Shown here: positions 5,945-8,361 of the stretch, piece after piece
How the letters are laid out: each line of letters starts with the position of its first letter
Position numbering within the stretch: the stretch's first letter is position 1
Origin: Actinomycetota bacterium
GTDB taxonomy: Bacteria > Actinomycetota > Actinomycetes > Propionibacteriales > Nocardioidaceae
Length of the DNA stretch: 8,361 bases
NCBI GenBank assembly: GCA_009702305.1
Contig: WLIH01000087.1
Coordinates: 1 to 8,361 of the forward strand
Reading direction: 5' to 3'
Position numbers and translations under genes: made by a program
Notes under the pieces: model-generated
What the model saw: the letters and a program-made list of their open reading frames with translations, nothing else
The model's database searches: none
What the model was told of the DNA's origin: nothing

Positions 5945-7543
5945 ATGCGGTGGCCCGGCAACCAGATGTCGGTCGCCCGACAGGTGCTGGTCCTCCAGGT
6001 CGTCGTCGTGGTCGTGCTCGTCGTCGCCTCGCTCAGCCTGGCGACGTACGACGCCCGCCGCGACGCCCGCGCCAGCGCCGGTCAGCGGGCCGTGGCGGTC
6101 GCGCTGGCCGTCGCCGATGCCCCGACCGTGGTCGACGCGCTCGCCACCGCCGACCCCTCAGCGGCGATCCAGCCCTACGCCGAGCGGGTGCGCGTCGATG
6201 CCGAGGTCGACTTCGTGGTGGTGATGGATCTCGACCGCACCCGCTACAGCCACCCCGACGTGTCCCTGCTCGGCAAGCCGTTCGTCGGCGACCTGGGCGG
6301 TGCGCCGCGCGGCGCGGTCTTCACCCAGCAATACACCGGCAGCCTCGGTCCCTCGATCCGCTCGGTCGTGCCGGTGCTCGACGACGGCCGGGTGGTCGCC
6401 CTGGTGTCGGTGGGGATCACGATCGCCTCGATCGACCGGCAGCTGCGCGACGACCTGGCCCTGATCGCCACCTCGGCCGCGCTGGTGCTCGCGGTCGGCC
6501 TGATCGGCGCCTGGCTGGTGGCGCGCAGGCTGCGTCGCCAGACCCACGGCCTGGGCGAGCAGGAGATGGCGCGGATGTACGAGTACTACTCCGCCGTGCT
6601 GCATGCCGTGCGCGAGGGGCTGCTGCTGGTCGACTCGCGCGGCGTCGTCCAGCTGGTCAACGACGAGGCGCGGCGCCTGCTCGACCTGCCCGAGGACGTG
6701 GTCGGCCGCTCGGTGCACGATCTCGGCCTGGCTCCCGGGCTGGTCGCGGCGGCGCTCGGTGGCACCGCGGAGTCCGATGACCTCTATCTCGCCGGTGATC
6801 GGATGCTGCTGGTCAGCTCGGCCCCGGCCGCGTGGGAGGGGCGCGACGTCGGCGCGGTCGTGACGTTGCGCGACCACACCGAGCTGCGCAGTGTCACCGG
6901 CGAGCTCGATGTCGTGCGCGGGCTCACCGACTCGCTGCGCGCTCAGAACCACGAGGCGGCCAACCGGCTGCACACGGTCGTCTCCCTGATCGAGATGGGG
7001 CGACCCGACGAGGCCGTCGACTTCGCGACCGAGGAGCTGCAGGTCGCCCAGCTGCTGACCGACCGCGTCGTCGGGGCGGTGGGAGACCCGGTGGTCGCGG
7101 CGCTGCTGCTGGGCAAGACGTCCGACGCAGTCGAGCGCGGCATCGAGTTGAGCATCACCGGGGCGCTGCCCGAACAGTCCGCCATCCCGGCGCGCGACCT
7201 GGTCACCGTGCTGGGCAACCTCGTGGACAACGCCTTCGACGCCGTCAGCGCCCTGCCGGCCCCGCAAGGACGGCGCGTGGAGGTGCAGATCGAGGCGAGC
7301 GACGTCGAGCTGCGGATCCGGGTCGCCGACAGCGGCCCCGGAGTCGACGTGGCCGACGCCGAGCGGATCCTCGACCTGGGGTGGACGACCAAGGTCACCA
7401 CCGCTCAGGGCGGGCGCGGGATCGGCCTCGCGCTCGTGCAGCAGGTCGCCCGCCGTCACGGTGGCCGGGTCGTCGTCGGCACCTCGGCGATCGGTGGCGC
7501 CGAGCTCGACGTGACCCTGAGGCTCGGCGAGGCGCAGCGATGA
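5945..7543 (+). CDS. CitA/DcuS/DctS-family sensor histidine kinase
   Basis: 532 residues from ATG 5945. TM1 (about 13-34) and TM2 (about 172-194) bracket an extracytoplasmic PAS-like sensor domain (about 35-170) containing RYSHP (100-104) followed by LLGKPF, the hallmark of citrate/C4-dicarboxylate sensors, where the Arg and His contact the carboxylate ligand. A cytoplasmic PAS domain (about 212-310) follows. The phospho-acceptor is H336 in AQNHEAANRLH (333-343), then the N box LGNLVDNAFDAV (423-434), G1 DSGPGV (462-467) and G2 GGRGIGLALV (489-498), so all ATPase motifs are present. In the H box the residues after His-Glu are Ala-Ala, where many relatives have Phe at the first. ATG 5945 is preferred over GTG 5927 because of a -10-like CACAAT just upstream. 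The response regulator overlaps its stop by ATGA. Divergent dctA suggests that it senses C4-dicarboxylates or citrate. Confidence 0.93.
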   Translation: MRWPGNQMSVARQVLVLQVVVVVVLVVASLSLATYDARRDARASAGQRAVAVALAVADAPTVVDALATADPSAAIQPYAERVRVDAEVDFVVVMDLDRTRYSHPDVSLLGKPFVGDLGGAPRGAVFTQQYTGSLGPSIRSVVPVLDDGRVVALVSVGITIASIDRQLRDDLALIATSAALVLAVGLIGAWLVARRLRRQTHGLGEQEMARMYEYYSAVLHAVREGLLLVDSRGVVQLVNDEARRLLDLPEDVVGRSVHDLGLAPGLVAAALGGTAESDDLYLAGDRMLLVSSAPAAWEGRDVGAVVTLRDHTELRSVTGELDVVRGLTDSLRAQNHEAANRLHTVVSLIEMGRPDEAVDFATEELQVAQLLTDRVVGAVGDPVVAALLLGKTSDAVERGIELSITGALPEQSAIPARDLVTVLGNLVDNAFDAVSALPAPQGRRVEVQIEASDVELRIRVADSGPGVDVADAERILDLGWTTKVTTAQGGRGIGLALVQQVARRHGGRVVVGTSAIGGAELDVTLRLGEAQR

Positions 7544-8229
7544 GCGTGCGGGTGCTGGTCGTGGAGGACGAGGCGCGAGCCGCGGAGGCCCATGCGGCGT
7601 ACGTCGGTCGGATCGAGGGCTTCGAGGTCGCGGGGATCGCCCGGTCGGCCGGCGAGGCAGCGCGGCTCCTCGACGCGGCCCGCACGGCCGGCGCGCCCGT
7701 CGACCTGGTGCTCCTCGACATGCACCTGCCCGACGGCCACGGCCTGGGTCTGCTGCAGCGTGCGCGCGCGGCCGGTCACCTGTGCGACGTGATCGCCGTG
7801 ACCTCGGCGCGCGACACCGACGTGGTGCGGCACGCGGTGGCGCAGGGGGTGGTGCTCTACCTCCTCAAGCCGTTCACGTTCGCCGGCTTCCGCGCCAAGC
7901 TCGAGCAGTACGCGTCGTACCGCGCGCAGCTCGACACCGCGGCGCAGGAGATGGTGCAGTCGGAGGTCGACGCGATGATGGGCTCGCTGCGCGGCGATCG
8001 CCGCGCGGCGCTGCCCAAGGGGATGAGCGCCGAGACGCTGCGCGACGTCACCGGGGCGGTCCGCTCCGCGCCGAGCGCGCTGTCGGCCAGCGAGGTCGCC
8101 GAGCTCGTCGGGGCTTCCCGGGTGACGGTGCGCCGCTACCTCGAGCACCTGGCCGACGCCGGCCAGGTCGAGCGTCAGCCCCGCTACGGGCGGGGCGGGC
8201 GACCCGAGCTGGAGTACCGCTGGGTCTGA
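7540..8229 (+). CDS. CitB/DcuR/DctR-family response regulator
   Basis: 229 residues. The receiver domain (about 3-122) has the acidic pair E9/D10, phospho-acceptor D60 in LVLLDMHLPDGHG, T88 in AVTSA and K110 in YLLKPF, so phosphorylation chemistry is intact. A helical linker (about 123-165) leads to a C-terminal helix-turn-helix (about 180-206, with SASEVAELVGASRVTVRRYL), ending in a basic wing with RYGRGGRPELEYRW. This is the layout of the CitB/DpiA/DcuR group. Its ATG lies inside the kinase stop region (ATGA overlap), so the two are translationally coupled and made in similar amounts. The likely target is the dctA-kinase intergenic region, including autoregulation. The target and inducer are inferred from the neighbour. 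Confidence 0.93.
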   Translation: MSVRVLVVEDEARAAEAHAAYVGRIEGFEVAGIARSAGEAARLLDAARTAGAPVDLVLLDMHLPDGHGLGLLQRARAAGHLCDVIAVTSARDTDVVRHAVAQGVVLYLLKPFTFAGFRAKLEQYASYRAQLDTAAQEMVQSEVDAMMGSLRGDRRAALPKGMSAETLRDVTGAVRSAPSALSASEVAELVGASRVTVRRYLEHLADAGQVERQPRYGRGGRPELEYRWV

Positions 8230-8245
8230 CCGGACGGCCGGTCAG
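8226..8245. terminator. Candidate terminator hairpin at the regulator stop
   Basis: A perfect 8-bp inverted repeat CTGACCGG (8226-8233) and CCGGTCAG (8238-8245) with loop ACGG includes the TGA stop of the response regulator. It lies in the 40-bp gap between convergent genes. There is no T-tract; three more copies of the right arm follow and could form alternative pairings. Confidence 0.5.
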
Positions 8246-8273
8246 GCCCGGTCAGTCCGGTCAGGCCGGTCAG
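8238..8273. repeat. Four tandem copies of CCGGTCAG between convergent genes
   Basis: CCGGTCAG occurs at 8238, 8248, 8257 and 8266, giving periods of 10, 9 and 9 bases with variable linkers. The array fills the gap and its last copy contains the stop codon of the minus-strand gene (8270-8272). Each copy is complementary to the single CTGACCGG at 8226-8233. Confidence 0.85.
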
Positions 8274-8361
8274 GCCAGGTCGAGCCCGGGGTAGAGCGGG
8301 TGCTTGTCCAGCATCTCGGCCGAGGCGTCCTTGACCTTGTCGGCGACGCCGTCGGCCAGGG
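8270..8361 (-). CDS. C-terminal end of a gene, possibly serine hydroxymethyltransferase (partial)
   Basis: The minus strand is open from the window edge to a TGA at 8272-8270, giving 30 codons with strong G/C third-position bias and an ending of the form KHPLYPGLDLA. A basic/acidic helix (roughly DKVKDASAEMLDKH) followed by PLYPGL resembles the C-terminus of glycine/serine hydroxymethyltransferase (GlyA), whose last residues are often of the type FPLYP or HPLYPGL. The stretch is too short for a firm assignment. It converges on the response regulator and seems functionally unrelated to it. Confidence 0.5.
   Translation of the reverse strand, partial: LADGVADKVKDASAEMLDKHPLYPGLDLA

Noticed and set aside
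4459..6780. 773-codon plus-strand open frame opposite dctA and into the kinase
   Set aside because: It is a GC-rich shadow: Arg/Gly/His-rich composition without domains, antisense to a clear DctA and out of frame with a clear kinase.

Overview
The base composition (very GC-rich, with G or C at almost every third codon position), the tRNA-Gly/tRNA-Cys/tRNA-Val cluster, GTG starts and several start codons that look leaderless point to a high-GC actinobacterium. A Nocardioides-like (Propionibacteriales) genome is my best guess, but that is inference from style and not from a marker gene. No mobile element, integrase, CRISPR array or phage gene is visible; this looks like ordinary chromosome.

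Layout. 1-276: the end of a tRNA cluster (Gly, cut by the window edge; Cys; Val) closed by a perfect 15-bp terminator hairpin. 277-583: about 300 bases without a gene, holding a palindrome, a short repeat and GC-rich hairpins. 584-1747: an exported protein with a Thr-rich (TATVT) linker of about 100 residues between two small unrecognised domains. 1817-2257: a single-domain BLUF blue-light photoreceptor. 2279-4343 (minus strand): a two-gene unit in which a YihY/BrkB-type membrane protein is followed after one base by a two-TM potassium channel with a cytoplasmic RCK (TrkA-N/TrkA-C) domain. 4417-5796 (minus): dctA, a C4-dicarboxylate:cation symporter, with its own terminator. 5945-8229 (plus): a CitA/DcuS/DctS-type sensor kinase and its response regulator, overlapping by ATGA and divergent from dctA. 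8270-8361 (minus): the last 30 codons of a gene whose C-terminus resembles serine hydroxymethyltransferase.

How the genes work together. The clearest unit is the divergent dctA / two-component pair. The kinase has the periplasmic sensor architecture of the citrate/C4-dicarboxylate family and the regulator has the matching CitB/DcuR-type output domain, so the pair most likely senses an external di- or tricarboxylate and controls dctA across the 148-bp shared intergenic region, which carries a GTGAC-N4-GTCAC inverted repeat.

The most interesting signal is inside the potassium channel gene. A perfect GGAGG Shine-Dalgarno, built partly from the rare Arg codon AGG, sits 6 nt before an in-frame ATG exactly at the start of the RCK domain. 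It predicts a second, soluble RCK product, as is known for the archaeal channel MthK. I found no clearly new multi-gene system in the window.
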